Shown here: positions 1 to 7,880 of the stretch, piece by piece
Position numbering within the stretch: position 1 is the first letter of the stretch
Layout: every line of letters starts with the position of its first letter
Source of the DNA: a virus
Direction: 5' to 3' (one strand)
Length of the DNA stretch: 24,771 nucleotides
Virus record (IMG/VR): IMGVR_UViG_3300033154_000190
Coordinates: 1-24,771 of that record
The notes under the pieces: model-generated
What the model saw: only the letters and a program-made list of their open reading frames with translations
Database searches by the model: none
Told to the model about the DNA's origin: nothing
Program-made: the position numbers and the translations under genes

Positions 1-318
1 CTCACCTGGGTTCTGCATCGCCAGGAGGAACGCCGCGAGCTCGGCCGTCGTCGCCTTGCTCCACCATTGCCGGGTGGTGACGCTGCCATCGGTCGCGTGC
101 GTGACCTCGACGGGGACAAAGCGATCCGTCCGGATCGAGCTCGGGACGGTGACGGTGATGCTCGTCGTGCTCTCGCCGGTGACGGTCGCCGCCAGGCCAT
201 CGACCTCGACGGTGTTGCCGGCCGCCGCGAAGCCGGTGCCGGCCAGGGTGATCGAGTCGCCGGCTCGAGCTCGAGGCGGGGCGATCGCGGTGACCAGGAC
301 GCCAACGGGTGCCGCCAT
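1..318 (-). CDS. IPT/TIG-domain tail protein, 3' end outside window
   Basis: Reading leftwards from the ATG at 318, the frame stays open for 106 codons to the window edge, so the C-terminus is missing. The protein has an immunoglobulin-like IPT/TIG signature (GDSITLAGTGFAAAGNTVEV) near residues 21-40, then alternating beta-strand residues. Around residues 87-90 it has WWSKA, which also occurs at the same relative place in the gene at 485-1720, so the two are paralogues. IPT/TIG folds in phage tail proteins usually act as surface or host-contact modules; that role is inferred. The start overlaps the upstream stop as TGATG, implying coupled translation. Codon use (GTC, ACC, GAG) matches the neighbours. 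Confidence is high for coding and moderate for function. Confidence 0.75.
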   Translation of the reverse strand, partial: MAAPVGVLVTAIAPPRARAGDSITLAGTGFAAAGNTVEVDGLAATVTGESTTSITVTVPSSIRTDRFVPVEVTHATDGSVTTRQWWSKATTAELAAFLLAMQNPGE

Positions 319-488
319 CAGGTTCTCTCAAGCCGGCGAGGAACGGTGTCGCCTGGGCGCCTGGGCCGCCCGTGCTGGCCGTTCGGCCTCGAGCTCGACG
401 CCCAGGGCGCGGAGCTCCTCGAGCCGCTCAGGGGCCTCCCTGGGCGCCGCCTCGAGCCGGTCGTTACTGTGTATGGGTTTACGGTCAT
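318..488 (-). CDS. Small unknown tail-region protein (56 aa), frame uncertain
   Basis: An ORF starts at an ATG overlapping the stop of the 411-aa gene as ATGA and ends in a TGA overlapping the next start as TGATG. Both junctions match the coupling style of this phage. The encoded peptide begins MTVNPYTVTTGSRRR and is rich in Ser, Arg and Pro. Between about 330 and 465 a different minus-strand frame has much more typical codons and would encode a helical segment (ERLEELRALGVELEAE) ending at a TGA at 328-330. So this is either a genuine 56-aa ORF or a gene with compensating indels. No family is recognised. Confidence 0.4.
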   Translation of the reverse strand: MTVNPYTVTTGSRRRPGRPLSGSRSSAPWASSSRPNGQHGRPRRPGDTVPRRLERT

Positions 489-1720
489 TGGGTGACCTCG
501 ACGACCAGGGCGCCGGGGCCGTCGTCGTGGATGTCGATCGCGTCGGCGAGCTCGCGAGCTCCGTCGGCGACGCGCTCGAGGTCGTCGGTCGCGCCGGCCG
601 CGTCGGCGAGCTCGAGGCCGTAGGTCATCTCGAGCTCGATCGTGTCGGCGTCGAGCTCGATCGTGTCGGACGCCTCGCCGCCGAGCTCGACCAGGACGGC
701 GAGCGAGTCGGTCACGGCGACGGTGTCGGCGATCAAGTCCTCTAGCGAGGTCGCCAGGACGGCCGGCCTCACTTCCTCCTCCATGGTGATCGTGGCGGTC
801 AGGTCCATCGCGCCGCTGGTGCCGCTCTTGTCCACAAGGACGCGGAGCTCGCGACCCACCACCCACTCGTCGAGGTCAACGATGTAGGCGTCATCCGCTC
901 CGATCGCGAGGCCGGTGCCGGAGTCGTGGAGCGTGACGAATCCATCGTTGTAGCCAACGCGCACGCGGTCGAGCGTGTCGCCGCTGACGGCCTCGACGTT
1001 GACGGTCAGGAAGCGAAGCCGGCCGCTCGTCGGCATGACGTGGTTGAGCGAGTTGCCGCCGGTCGTGCCGGAGTCGGCCGCCGCGTTGACGGCCATCGTC
1101 GAAGCCGTCGAGCCGCTCGGAATCCGCCGCCCCCATCGCATCGTCCAGGTGCGCTTCGGCTTGTTCCACTTCAAGCCGGTCGGCATCCCGGTGCCGGCCG
1201 GAACTCGGTTGAGCTCCATGCCGTCGGCGCCGACCAGAACCTCCGCGATGCCGTTCTCGTCTCGAGAGAACACCGAGCCCTTCGCGGTGAGAACCTCCTG
1301 GGTCAGAAACTCGACGAAGGTCGCGAGCCGGTTCCACGTCGCCGCCGTGAGGCAGTCGTTTGTGGGGTTGTCCAAGTCCTCGCCGGTGGGGATCTTTTCG
1401 GTGAGCCGCGAGTCCGTTTGGAGCGTTGCCAGGCTGGCCTTGCTCCACCATCGGAACGTCGCCCACTCGTTCGTGTCTTTGCGCTGGACCAGGATCATCA
1501 CCCACAGGTCAGTCGCGCAGAAGCCGAACGTCGTATAGCACGACGGGATGGCGAACACGATGTCCGTTTCGTCCTGGCTCGCGATCGAGAACGCGGTGGC
1601 TCCATCGACCTCGACGGTGTTGCCGAACGGCGAAGCCGGAGCGAAGCCGGCGCCGGCGATCGCGACGCCGGCCTGGCCGGCTCGGCCGCGTCCTGGCGTG
1701 ACGGAGAAGATTTCAGGCAC
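485..1720 (-). CDS. Distal tail protein with N-terminal IPT/TIG domain
   Basis: The GTG at 1720 is chosen because it lies just inside the end of the upstream gene (8-base overlap) and opens directly into an IPT/TIG fold: PEIFSVTPGRGRAGQ, then AGAGFAPASPFGNTVEVDG at about residues 22-40. The protein is 411 aa. After the TIG domain comes FRWWSKASLATLQTD (about residues 88-102), shared with the gene at 1-318. A large beta-rich middle follows, for example SGRLRFLTVNVEAVSGDT. The C-terminal 70 residues are acidic and Leu/Glu-rich (LADAAGATDDLERVADG), probably helical. Position downstream of the tape measure fits a distal tail or receptor-contact protein; this is inferred from synteny and the TIG fold. 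There is no visible enzyme motif. Confidence 0.8.
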   Translation of the reverse strand: MPEIFSVTPGRGRAGQAGVAIAGAGFAPASPFGNTVEVDGATAFSIASQDETDIVFAIPSCYTTFGFCATDLWVMILVQRKDTNEWATFRWWSKASLATLQTDSRLTEKIPTGEDLDNPTNDCLTAATWNRLATFVEFLTQEVLTAKGSVFSRDENGIAEVLVGADGMELNRVPAGTGMPTGLKWNKPKRTWTMRWGRRIPSGSTASTMAVNAAADSGTTGGNSLNHVMPTSGRLRFLTVNVEAVSGDTLDRVRVGYNDGFVTLHDSGTGLAIGADDAYIVDLDEWVVGRELRVLVDKSGTSGAMDLTATITMEEEVRPAVLATSLEDLIADTVAVTDSLAVLVELGGEASDTIELDADTIELEMTYGLELADAAGATDDLERVADGARELADAIDIHDDGPGALVVEVTQ

Positions 1721-2084
1721 GGGGCGCCCCCCGTCTACACGCCGCCTGGATCGCCTGGACGGCCGCGCCCACTTCCTCCTGGGTTCGTCCGATCCCGATG
1801 ACCTCGCCCGAGCTCCAGACAAACAGGCGACGGTCGTCGCCGAGGATGTCGCCGAACGACCAGACGCGTTGCTTGACGCCGACGCCCATCGAGAAGTCGG
1901 CCGCGCACTTGACGGCCGCCGGTCCCGAGAGGAACAAGCGCGGGAGTCCAGGGAAGCACCACATCGCCGCGATCGCCTCGGCCATGAGCCCGCACACGTT
2001 CCCGTTGGGGCCGTCGCCGGCGCCCATGACGACCTCGCCGGTCGGCATGAGCAGAGCCCATTGGGTCGGAGGCAGAGCCGTCAT
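1713..2084 (-). CDS. Conserved-looking small tail-region protein, unknown
   Basis: This 123-aa ORF has an ATG start preceded by an AAGG ribosome-binding site inside GAGCTAAGG. The N-terminus MTALPPTQWALLMPTGEV and the segment SFGDILGDDRRLFVWSSGE suggest a compact alpha/beta protein. Three cysteines (about residues 31, 43 and 60) and a fourth near the C-terminus are spread through it without a zinc-finger spacing. It ends 8 bases inside the next gene and starts 2 bases after the previous stop, so it belongs to the tail operon. No family is recognised. The place between tape measure and TIG-domain proteins suggests a minor tail or tail-tip component. Confidence 0.7.
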   Translation of the reverse strand: MTALPPTQWALLMPTGEVVMGAGDGPNGNVCGLMAEAIAAMWCFPGLPRLFLSGPAAVKCAADFSMGVGVKQRVWSFGDILGDDRRLFVWSSGEVIGIGRTQEEVGAAVQAIQAACRRGAPRA

Positions 2085-2086
2085 CC

Positions 2087-2611
2087 TTAGCTCTCATCGT
2101 ATCGGTAGGTGAGGGTCTTGCTTCCGCCGTCGCCACCGACGGCCGAGCTCGCCACTTCGAGTTGGAGCATCACATGATCTTGCAGGGCGCCGCCGGCGAA
2201 CGGCGCGATGTCGTTCGCGCCATCGACGAAGTTGCCGGCCTGGATGATCTTCGGGATGTTCGCGGTGAAGCTGTCCACGTCAACGGCCGAGATGGCGAGC
2301 TCGGCATCCGCCGCCGTCGCCTGGACGTAGCTCGTCGAGGTTCCGAACAGAACGCGCTGGCCGTCGCCGATCGCCGAGCCGTCGGAGAAGAATCGCAAGT
2401 TGCTCAGGAAGTTGTCGGGGAGCGAGCTCGCGACAAGGAGGAAGCTCTTTCGCCAGGAGTAGGTGACGCCGGCCGCCGGCCGGTCGATCGGCGCCGCCGC
2501 ATCCTGGGCGTCGTCGTCGGCGAGCTTGAAGCGGGCCGTCTGGCCGGTGATGTTCCCGCCGAGCGCGGGGCTCCCCCCGTGCAACACTCTTACCTCTACA
2601 GTCGCCGCCAT
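2087..2611 (-). CDS. Tail-region structural protein candidate, unknown
   Basis: This 174-aa ORF starts at an ATG with a good ribosome-binding site (AGGGAGG about 5 bases upstream). The sequence is beta-rich and acidic. It opens MAATVEVRVLHGGSP, has an aromatic core segment YSWRKSFLLVASSLPDNFLS around residues 51-70, and ends SKTLTYRYDES. Alternating hydrophobic strands with Gly and Asp turns resemble phage virion proteins rather than enzymes. No membrane segment or catalytic motif is present. It lies 12 bases downstream of the 162-aa tail gene and 2 bases before the 123-aa gene. Function is inferred from synteny only. Confidence 0.7.
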   Translation of the reverse strand: MAATVEVRVLHGGSPALGGNITGQTARFKLADDDAQDAAAPIDRPAAGVTYSWRKSFLLVASSLPDNFLSNLRFFSDGSAIGDGQRVLFGTSTSYVQATAADAELAISAVDVDSFTANIPKIIQAGNFVDGANDIAPFAGGALQDHVMLQLEVASSAVGGDGGSKTLTYRYDES

Positions 2612-2623
2612 CCTGGCCTCCCT

Positions 2624-3112
2624 CTATGCCGCTCGGTGGATTCTAAACCGGAGGTCCAGACTAAAGCGCTCATCCCGTTCCTGGTCGAACGCGAGCTCTG
2701 ACTGGTCGAGGAACACATCGCGCAGGTTCGCCGTGTCGGCGTTGACTGTTTGGCCGGCCTTGTAGCCGTCGCCGGCCTGGACGACGGCGCCATCGATGAC
2801 CATGCCGGCCTTGAGCGTTTGCGGGAAACTCGAGCCGGTGATGTCGATCGAGAACGGCCGCGCTTGCCGGAGCGTTCCATCGCGGCCGAAGAACGCCTCG
2901 AGGTCGGCGCGTTCGGTCGTCGTCAGGAATCCCCACGACGCATCCACGAACTGGTCGGAGCCGTCGAGGTCTTGCACGTAGACGATGCCGCCCTCGGTGA
3001 TGCCGCGCCCTTGGCGAAAGTTGCGCCGATCGACATCGTTGAACTCGGCATTCCGAATCGTCGCGGTGAGCGTGACGCCCTCGGGGTTCGTGACGGTGAA
3101 GGTCCACGACAT
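2624..3112 (-). CDS. Distal-tail-like protein downstream of tape measure
   Basis: This 162-aa ORF has its ATG overlapping the tape-measure stop as TAATG, so the two are probably translationally coupled. The protein begins MSWTFTVTNPEGVTLTATI, with beta-strand alternation, and has FGRDGTLRQARPFSIDITGS in the middle and a C-terminal RFSLDLRFRIHRA strand. Siphoviruses usually encode a distal tail protein or minor tail protein immediately after the tape measure, and size and beta content fit. No sequence motif proves that identity, so it is a synteny-based call. Confidence 0.7.
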   Translation of the reverse strand: MSWTFTVTNPEGVTLTATIRNAEFNDVDRRNFRQGRGITEGGIVYVQDLDGSDQFVDASWGFLTTTERADLEAFFGRDGTLRQARPFSIDITGSSFPQTLKAGMVIDGAVVQAGDGYKAGQTVNADTANLRDVFLDQSELAFDQERDERFSLDLRFRIHRAA

Positions 3113-6100
3113 TAGAACGGGCCGCCTTGCTTCACGCCGAGCTTCGTCTGGCGCCGGAGCTCGGGGAGCATGGCGCGAATCTGCGCCCGTGTTCCGATCG
3201 TGCTGCGATCGCTCGCGTTGATGGTGTTGTTCACGGTGACGCCTCGGTTGAGCTTGCGGAGCTCGGCCGCGCCCAGGGCGTTCGCCGCCTTCCTACGGAT
3301 GACGAACTCGCCACGGTGACCGATGAACGCGCCCGTCTTTGAGAGGAAGCCGCCGCGCTGCCTGCTCTCGATCTGCCCATCGTTCCCGATCGGCCGGCCG
3401 GTGATCGAGCGCCGGCCGCTCGAGCTCGAGCGGAACGAGCCGGCGCCGCTGGCCGCGCTGGTGACGCCCTGGGCCGACGCCTTGAGTCCGTCCATCGCCT
3501 TGGCCGCCGCGTCGAGCTCGCCAGCCAGGCCGGCCTTGCCTGCCTTGTCGGCCGCCGCTTGCATCGACTTCGCGAGCCTGTCGAGCTCGGCCTTCGCCGG
3601 GTCTTTCGCCGCGTCGGCGAGCTTCCGCATCTCGTCGGCGAGCCGCTGGAACTTCGCCTGGGCCTTCGGGCCAGTCGCGTCGCCCAGGGCGACGAACTTG
3701 CGTTGGAGCTTGCCGAAGCTGCCAGGCAGGTCGGCCTTCTTAATCGCCTCGCCCGTAGACTCGAAAAGCTGCTGGGTCTTGGTGACGGCCGCCGTGAATT
3801 GCTCGGGGGTCGTGAGGCCGGCGAGGCCGTCGGTGATCTCTTGCTTGAGCTTGAGGAACGCGGGGCCGAACGCGTCGGTGCCGATGCTCCTGGCGAGCTC
3901 TTTGATCTTGTCTTTGACGGCCGTGAACGAGGCCGACACTTTGGGATCGTCGGCCGCTTCCTTCGCGAGCTTGCGGAAGCGCTGGAACAGTTGCGCGAGC
4001 GCTTCCATCGCTCCCTGCTGGCCGCCGCCGCCGCCGCCGCCGCCTCGAGCTCCTGGGCCTTGGACCATGCCGCCGAACTGGCCGGAGCCGCCGCCCTGGC
4101 CGCCCGTCGCGCCGACGGTTCCAAACTGGCCGCCGCCGCCTCGGAGTCCTGGGAAGCCGGCGCCGCGTTGGCCGCGCACGATGCCCAGGGTGAGCCGGCC
4201 GCGTGAGCCGCCGCCGCTTCGCTGGTGCCGCCGCCGGCCACCTGGACGGCCGCCGCCTGGACGGCCGCGTTTCTTCGCCGCGCTCTCGAGCTCCTTCCGT
4301 TGCTGCCGCACCGAGGTCGTCATCCGGTTGGTCTTTTTGGCCGCCTCCTCCTGGGCGTCGCCGACGCCGTCGATCTTCTCCTTGAGCTTGTCGAAGCGCG
4401 TGCCGAGGTTGCCGAGGATCTCGACCTGCTCGGCGAGCTTGCGCGAGCTCACGGCCGCCGCGTCGCCCATCATCTTCTCGGCGTCGGCGATCCCCTTGGC
4501 CGCCTTGTCGAACTTCTTGGCCGCGTCCTCGCCGGCGACCAGGGCGACGGCCGCCGCGATCCCCTCGGCGACGAACTTGACGGCCTTGAGCGTGCCCTCC
4601 GCGATCGTGAAGATGGCGAGGCTCGCCGCGTTGCCGGCCGTGAGGATCGCCGCGCTCGCTCCCTCAAACGCAACGATGATGCCGGCCGCGATGCCGCCGA
4701 TCGAGGAGAACGCGGTGGCCGTCTCGCTGCCGGCGATCCCTGCCGCCTTCGCCATCTCTCCGATCGCCGCGATGATCTTCTTGATGAACAGGATCGACGA
4801 CTTCACGAAGCGCCCGATGCTCTTGCCCATCTCGGTCGCCGAGTTGATGAACGCCTTGCCGTTCTTCTCGACGAACACCAGGAACTCATCGAACGCGTTG
4901 CCAGCGCTCGAGAGGTCAACGCCGACGGCCGTGAGGAATCCGTTGATGGCCGCCTTCGCGACGTTCACGAAGATCGTGACGACGCGACCGATCTGCTCGC
5001 TTCGCTTCTGCATGAACTCGGCGAAGCTGCCGAACACCTTGCGGGCCTTCGTCACCATGTTGTTGAGCGCGGTGACGATCGGAACGAAGATCGGCGCGAG
5101 TCCCTCGCCGAGAGAACGGAACGCATCCTTCGCGCCCTGGACGACGCTCGAGAACTGGAATGCCAGAGTCCGTTCGACCTTCTTGAAAGCCGTCTCGGCC
5201 GCGCCGGTCGCGTTGCGCGTTTGCTTGAGCGTGTCGATGAACTTCTTGAAGCCGTCGCCGGCGAGGATGCTGACGCCGTTGAGCGCTCGCACGTTCGGGA
5301 AGAACTCAACCAGTCGCCGGTTGTTCTGTCGGACGGCCGTCCGAACTTTGGTGATGGCGTCCTCGAGCCCTAGCTGGCTATCGGCGAGCGTGTCGGCCGA
5401 GACGCCGATGCTCGCGAACGCCTTGGCCGCCGACTCGCTCGGCTTGAGGATGCCGACGATGGTCGCCTTGAGCGCGGTGCTCGTCTCGGCCGTGTTCAAT
5501 CCGCTCGCGGTGATCGACGCCATCGCGGCCGACATATCGGCGAAGCGCACGCCGGCCGACGCGGCGACGGGGGCGACCTGGCCGATCGACGCGGCGAGCT
5601 CGGACATCGTTGTCTTGCCGGCCTTGATCGTCGCGAACAGAACGTCGGACGCATTGTCCACGTCGATCGCCTGGCCGACAAACGCGTTCATCACGGTGGT
5701 CAACGCGTCCACGGCTTCGTCGGCCGTCGAGGCGCCGGCCGCCGCTGCCTTGAACGCGGCCTCTAGGAACGCCGGCGCCTGGGCGACGGTTCGCCCAGCC
5801 GAGATGGCTTGGTAAGCCGCCTCGGTCGCTTCGAGCACGTCAACGCCCATCGTCACCGAGAGTTGCCGGAGCTCCTTCGATAGCCTGGCGATCGCCTTGG
5901 GCTGGCCGTCGATGAGCGTCGTGACCTGAGCGAACTTCTTTTCAAACTTGGCGAACGATACGACGGCCGCGATGCCGACGCCGGTGAGCGCCGCGCCGGC
6001 GACGGCCGAGAGCTTCGCCATCGTTTTGAGGCCGCCGGCGATCCCCTTGAACGCCTTGCCGAGTTTCGCGCCGGTGCTCTCGCCTTGCTTGGTGAGGTCG

Positions 6101-6189
6101 CCCAGGCTGCGTTGCGCCTTCTTCGACGCACCGACGAAGCCGCGAGAGTCGCCGGAGATTCTTCCTTCGAGCTCTGGGCCTCTTGCCAT
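3112..6189 (-). CDS. Tail tape measure protein
   Basis: At 1025 aa this is the longest gene. It starts at the ATG at 6189 behind an AAAGG site, 3 bases after the GT chaperone frame ends. The N-terminus is a helical region with hydrophobic segments (about residues 50-90). A TP901-like tape-measure core follows, for example LSVTMGVDVLEATEAAYQAI and ASDVLFATIKAGKTTMSELA (roughly residues 108-260). Further hydrophobic helices lie around 480-560. A Gly/Arg-rich low-complexity stretch with an eight-Gly run sits at about 638-723. The C-terminus has FLSKTGAFIGHRGEFVIRR, a common ending of tape-measure proteins. These proteins set tail length and sit in the tail lumen with the tail chaperones. Length implies a tail of roughly 150 nm by the usual rule of about 0.15 nm per residue. 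Confidence 0.93.
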   Translation of the reverse strand: MARGPELEGRISGDSRGFVGASKKAQRSLGDLTKQGESTGAKLGKAFKGIAGGLKTMAKLSAVAGAALTGVGIAAVVSFAKFEKKFAQVTTLIDGQPKAIARLSKELRQLSVTMGVDVLEATEAAYQAISAGRTVAQAPAFLEAAFKAAAAGASTADEAVDALTTVMNAFVGQAIDVDNASDVLFATIKAGKTTMSELAASIGQVAPVAASAGVRFADMSAAMASITASGLNTAETSTALKATIVGILKPSESAAKAFASIGVSADTLADSQLGLEDAITKVRTAVRQNNRRLVEFFPNVRALNGVSILAGDGFKKFIDTLKQTRNATGAAETAFKKVERTLAFQFSSVVQGAKDAFRSLGEGLAPIFVPIVTALNNMVTKARKVFGSFAEFMQKRSEQIGRVVTIFVNVAKAAINGFLTAVGVDLSSAGNAFDEFLVFVEKNGKAFINSATEMGKSIGRFVKSSILFIKKIIAAIGEMAKAAGIAGSETATAFSSIGGIAAGIIVAFEGASAAILTAGNAASLAIFTIAEGTLKAVKFVAEGIAAAVALVAGEDAAKKFDKAAKGIADAEKMMGDAAAVSSRKLAEQVEILGNLGTRFDKLKEKIDGVGDAQEEAAKKTNRMTTSVRQQRKELESAAKKRGRPGGGRPGGRRRHQRSGGGSRGRLTLGIVRGQRGAGFPGLRGGGGQFGTVGATGGQGGGSGQFGGMVQGPGARGGGGGGGGQQGAMEALAQLFQRFRKLAKEAADDPKVSASFTAVKDKIKELARSIGTDAFGPAFLKLKQEITDGLAGLTTPEQFTAAVTKTQQLFESTGEAIKKADLPGSFGKLQRKFVALGDATGPKAQAKFQRLADEMRKLADAAKDPAKAELDRLAKSMQAAADKAGKAGLAGELDAAAKAMDGLKASAQGVTSAASGAGSFRSSSSGRRSITGRPIGNDGQIESRQRGGFLSKTGAFIGHRGEFVIRRKAANALGAAELRKLNRGVTVNNTINASDRSTIGTRAQIRAMLPELRRQTKLGVKQGGPF

Positions 6190-6192
6190 CCT

Positions 6193-6399
6193 TTACTCTG
6201 CTCCTCGCGAGCTCGCCGCTTCGTGTTCTTCGGAGTCTCTCAGTGCCGCGTAGGACAAGAGTAACACCTGCTCCTCGCGAGCGAGAGCACTGAACGAAGC
6301 GCCAGGAGGTAGGGGCCAGGGTGGAAGGTCTGGAAAGAGCTCCCACAAGCGGAGCTCCCAATAGACCTGCGTGCGTCGCTGGCCCTCCTCTAGTTTCCC
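6193..6399 (-). CDS. Tail chaperone GT extension made by -1 frameshift
   Basis: This frame has no convincing start of its own. It is entered from the G gene by slippage on GGGAAAC (minus strand), giving GKLEEGQRRTQVYWELRLW, and runs to a TAA 3 bases before the tape measure. The extension of about 68 aa is aromatic and Pro-rich in the middle (WELFPDLPPWPLPPGASF) and ends in an acidic helix (EEQVLLLSYAALRDSEEHEA). In lambda-like phages the T domain recruits tail-tube subunits to the tape measure while the G part coats it. The layout of G, slippery site, stop, short extension and tape measure is the same here. Frames and heptamer are seen directly; the role is from family knowledge. Confidence 0.85.
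   Translation of the reverse strand, partial: GKLEEGQRRTQVYWELRLWELFPDLPPWPLPPGASFSALAREEQVLLLSYAALRDSEEHEAASSRGAE
6313..6385 (-). promoter_or_regulatory. Nested RNA stem downstream of slippery site
   Basis: Three nested perfect inverted pairs lie in order: outer 6379-6385 with 6313-6319 (GGGCCAG/CTGGCCC), middle 6363-6368 with 6326-6331 (AGGTCT/AGACCT), and inner 6351-6357 with 6337-6343 (GAGCTCC/GGAGCTC, 7-base loop). Unpaired bases separate the levels. Because this is also coding for the GT extension, its symmetric nesting is unlikely to be accidental, and it probably stimulates the frameshift. Confidence 0.6.
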
Positions 6400-6953
6400 G
6401 AGGTCGCGCCCAGCGCTTCGCGTGCGCCGTCGAGCTCCTCGTCTGCCAGGCCGGCGAGACGCATCGCCGCGTTGGTGAGTCGGTTGATCGCGACCAGGTC
6501 GATCCCGAACGCCTCGAGCTCGAGCCACACGGCATCGTAGTAATCGACCAGGGCGCCGGCCGGCTTGCCCTCGCCGTAGTCCTCGAGCTTGGCCTCCGTT
6601 TCGATCTGGCCGCCGATGCACTCGAGGAGCATCCCGAGGGTCTTGGCTCGGTTGTGCCGCCCCTCGAGCTCGCCGTGTTTCTCGAGCGCCTTGAGGTAGG
6701 CCGGGTCGCGTTCGTTCCTGGTCGTGATCGGCCGGCCGCCGTCGTCCTTCTGCACTCGGCCGCGCTCGTCGCGGAGCACTTCGCCGGCCGGTGCCTGTGG
6801 CGCCGGCGGCGCCTCGAGCTCGGAGTCGAGCGAGGTGATCGCGTTGAGCCTCGGTGCCTTGAGCTCGATGACCAGGGCGGTCCCGTCCTCCAGGTCGCCG
6901 AGGTTGACGCTCTCGGTCCTCGCCTTGATGCCTACGTGTCCCAGAATCTTCAT
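6390..6953 (-). CDS. Tail assembly chaperone G
   Basis: This 187-aa ORF starts at the ATG at 6953 behind a GGGAGGAGCG ribosome-binding site and ends TCG GGA AAC TAG. The sequence begins MKILGHVGIKARTESVNL, has a Pro/Ala-rich linker (APPAPQAPAGE) near residue 48, and a long helical second half (LLECIGGQIETEAKLEDYGE). It lies between the tail-tube genes and the tape measure, the position of G-type chaperones in siphoviruses. The last sense codons form a canonical -1 slippery heptamer, so a fraction of ribosomes should make the GT fusion extending to 6193. The start overlaps a TGA of the upstream tube gene frame as ATGA. Confidence 0.88.
   Translation of the reverse strand: MKILGHVGIKARTESVNLGDLEDGTALVIELKAPRLNAITSLDSELEAPPAPQAPAGEVLRDERGRVQKDDGGRPITTRNERDPAYLKALEKHGELEGRHNRAKTLGMLLECIGGQIETEAKLEDYGEGKPAGALVDYYDAVWLELEAFGIDLVAINRLTNAAMRLAGLADEELDGAREALGATSGN
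6393..6399 (-). promoter_or_regulatory. Programmed -1 ribosomal frameshift slippery heptamer
   Basis: The minus-strand heptamer is G GGA AAC in the G frame, immediately followed by the TAG stop. It fits X XXY YYZ and resembles the lambda G-T site GGGAAAG. Slipping back one base reads GGG AAA CTA GAG and enters the frame that ends just before the tape measure. A nested stem begins 7 bases downstream (6313-6385), the usual spacer for a frameshift stimulator. Confidence 0.85.
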
Positions 6954-7821
6954 AGCCGCTTCGCTCCTCCCACCTGTTCGGGCCGGTGGGCCGCCGGTGT
7001 GTTATGCGGAGCTCGATGGTTTGCTCGCTCGGTGGGCTCACGATGTCGGACGGGCCGCCAGGGGAAACGCTCGGCTTGGTGACGTAGCCGATCCCCGAGA
7101 AGGTCAACGTGTCGAACTCGTCGCCCTCGGCTTGCTCGACGCTCTCGATCGTCGCGTGGTTGATCTCGTATTGCTCGGCGATGACGCCTTCCTTCGTGAG
7201 AGCCACATCGAACTTTTCGAGAATGATGAGGAACGTGCGGCGATCGCTTTCGCAACGCGGCGACGTGATGCCCTTCGGGTCGAGCGTGCTGGTGCCGATC
7301 GCGTCGAACACGACATCCATATCCGTGTCGGCCGCCGCCGGGTAGACGTTGACGGTGCCGGGGTCAATCTCGAGGAACTCGGCCTCCTGGCGAAGCAAGC
7401 CGACGGGCTCGGAGAACTCGTTATCCGCCGACGGCGCGACGCCGTGCGCGAGCTTCGTGGCGATCGCCTCGCCGGTCGCGGGCTGCATCGATCCCTGCCG
7501 GTATCGGTAGGGAACGGCCGCGAGGTTGTTGCTCGAGGGGGTGAGCGCTTTGATCTGGAAGGCCGTCGCTTCCCACACGTAATCCTCGGCCGTCTCTCGG
7601 AGCGTCTTGTCGATGAACTTGGCAGAGAACGACCAGGCGACGGCTTCCTCATCGCCTCGACGAAGGTGGCCCAGGGCGCCGCGATCTTTGACCTGGATGG
7701 TCGTCTTGGCTCGCGTGAACGAGAAGTCTCCCTCCGTGAACGCGGCCGTTTTCTCGAGCGCCAGAGGCACATCGCCAGAGAACAAACGGATGCGTCCGTG
7801 GCGCAGGTTCTTAGTCGGCAT
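6950..7821 (-). CDS. Tail tube protein, second paralogue (3' frame unresolved)
   Basis: It starts at the ATG at 7821, with an AGGAGG site about 8 bases upstream. The protein opens MPTKNLRHGRIRLFSGD and shares long stretches with the gene at 7881-8645: KTAAFTEGDFSFTR, then SFSAKF-DKTLR, then ESVEQAEGDEFDT, then a C-terminal FSG-x-YVTK strand. A simple all-beta protein before the G/GT chaperones is the usual tail-tube gene. The opened frame does not stop at the G start; it reads on in atypical codons to 6193. In another frame a TGA overlaps the G start (ATGA at 6950-6953), so an indel near 6960-7060, or a lost stop, is likely. The functional product is about 270-290 aa. Confidence 0.8.
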
Positions 7822-7847
7822 CGTTCTGACCTCCTGGGGGCGATCGC

Positions 7848-7874
7848 CGCCGAGCTCGGGGCGCGAGCTCGGCG
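7848..7874 (-). terminator. Hairpin between the two tail-tube genes
   Basis: Perfect 11-base inverted arms (CGCCGAGCTCG / CGAGCTCGGCG) at 7848-7858 and 7864-7874 flank a 5-base loop in the 59-base gap. No T-run follows on the minus strand. It may be a partial terminator or mRNA-stability element that sets different levels of the two tube proteins. GAGCTC cores are common throughout this genome, which weakens the case. Confidence 0.4.
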
Positions 7875-7880
7875 ACTCGG

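Noticed and set aside
4020-4275. Possible tandem DNA repeat
   Set aside because: It is a Gly/Arg codon-rich linker in the tape-measure protein without a fixed repeat unit.
3323-5815. 830-aa plus-strand open frame
   Set aside because: Antisense to the tape-measure gene, with low-complexity Ala/Ser/Pro composition and no motif or spaced ribosome-binding site. It is a GC-rich shadow.
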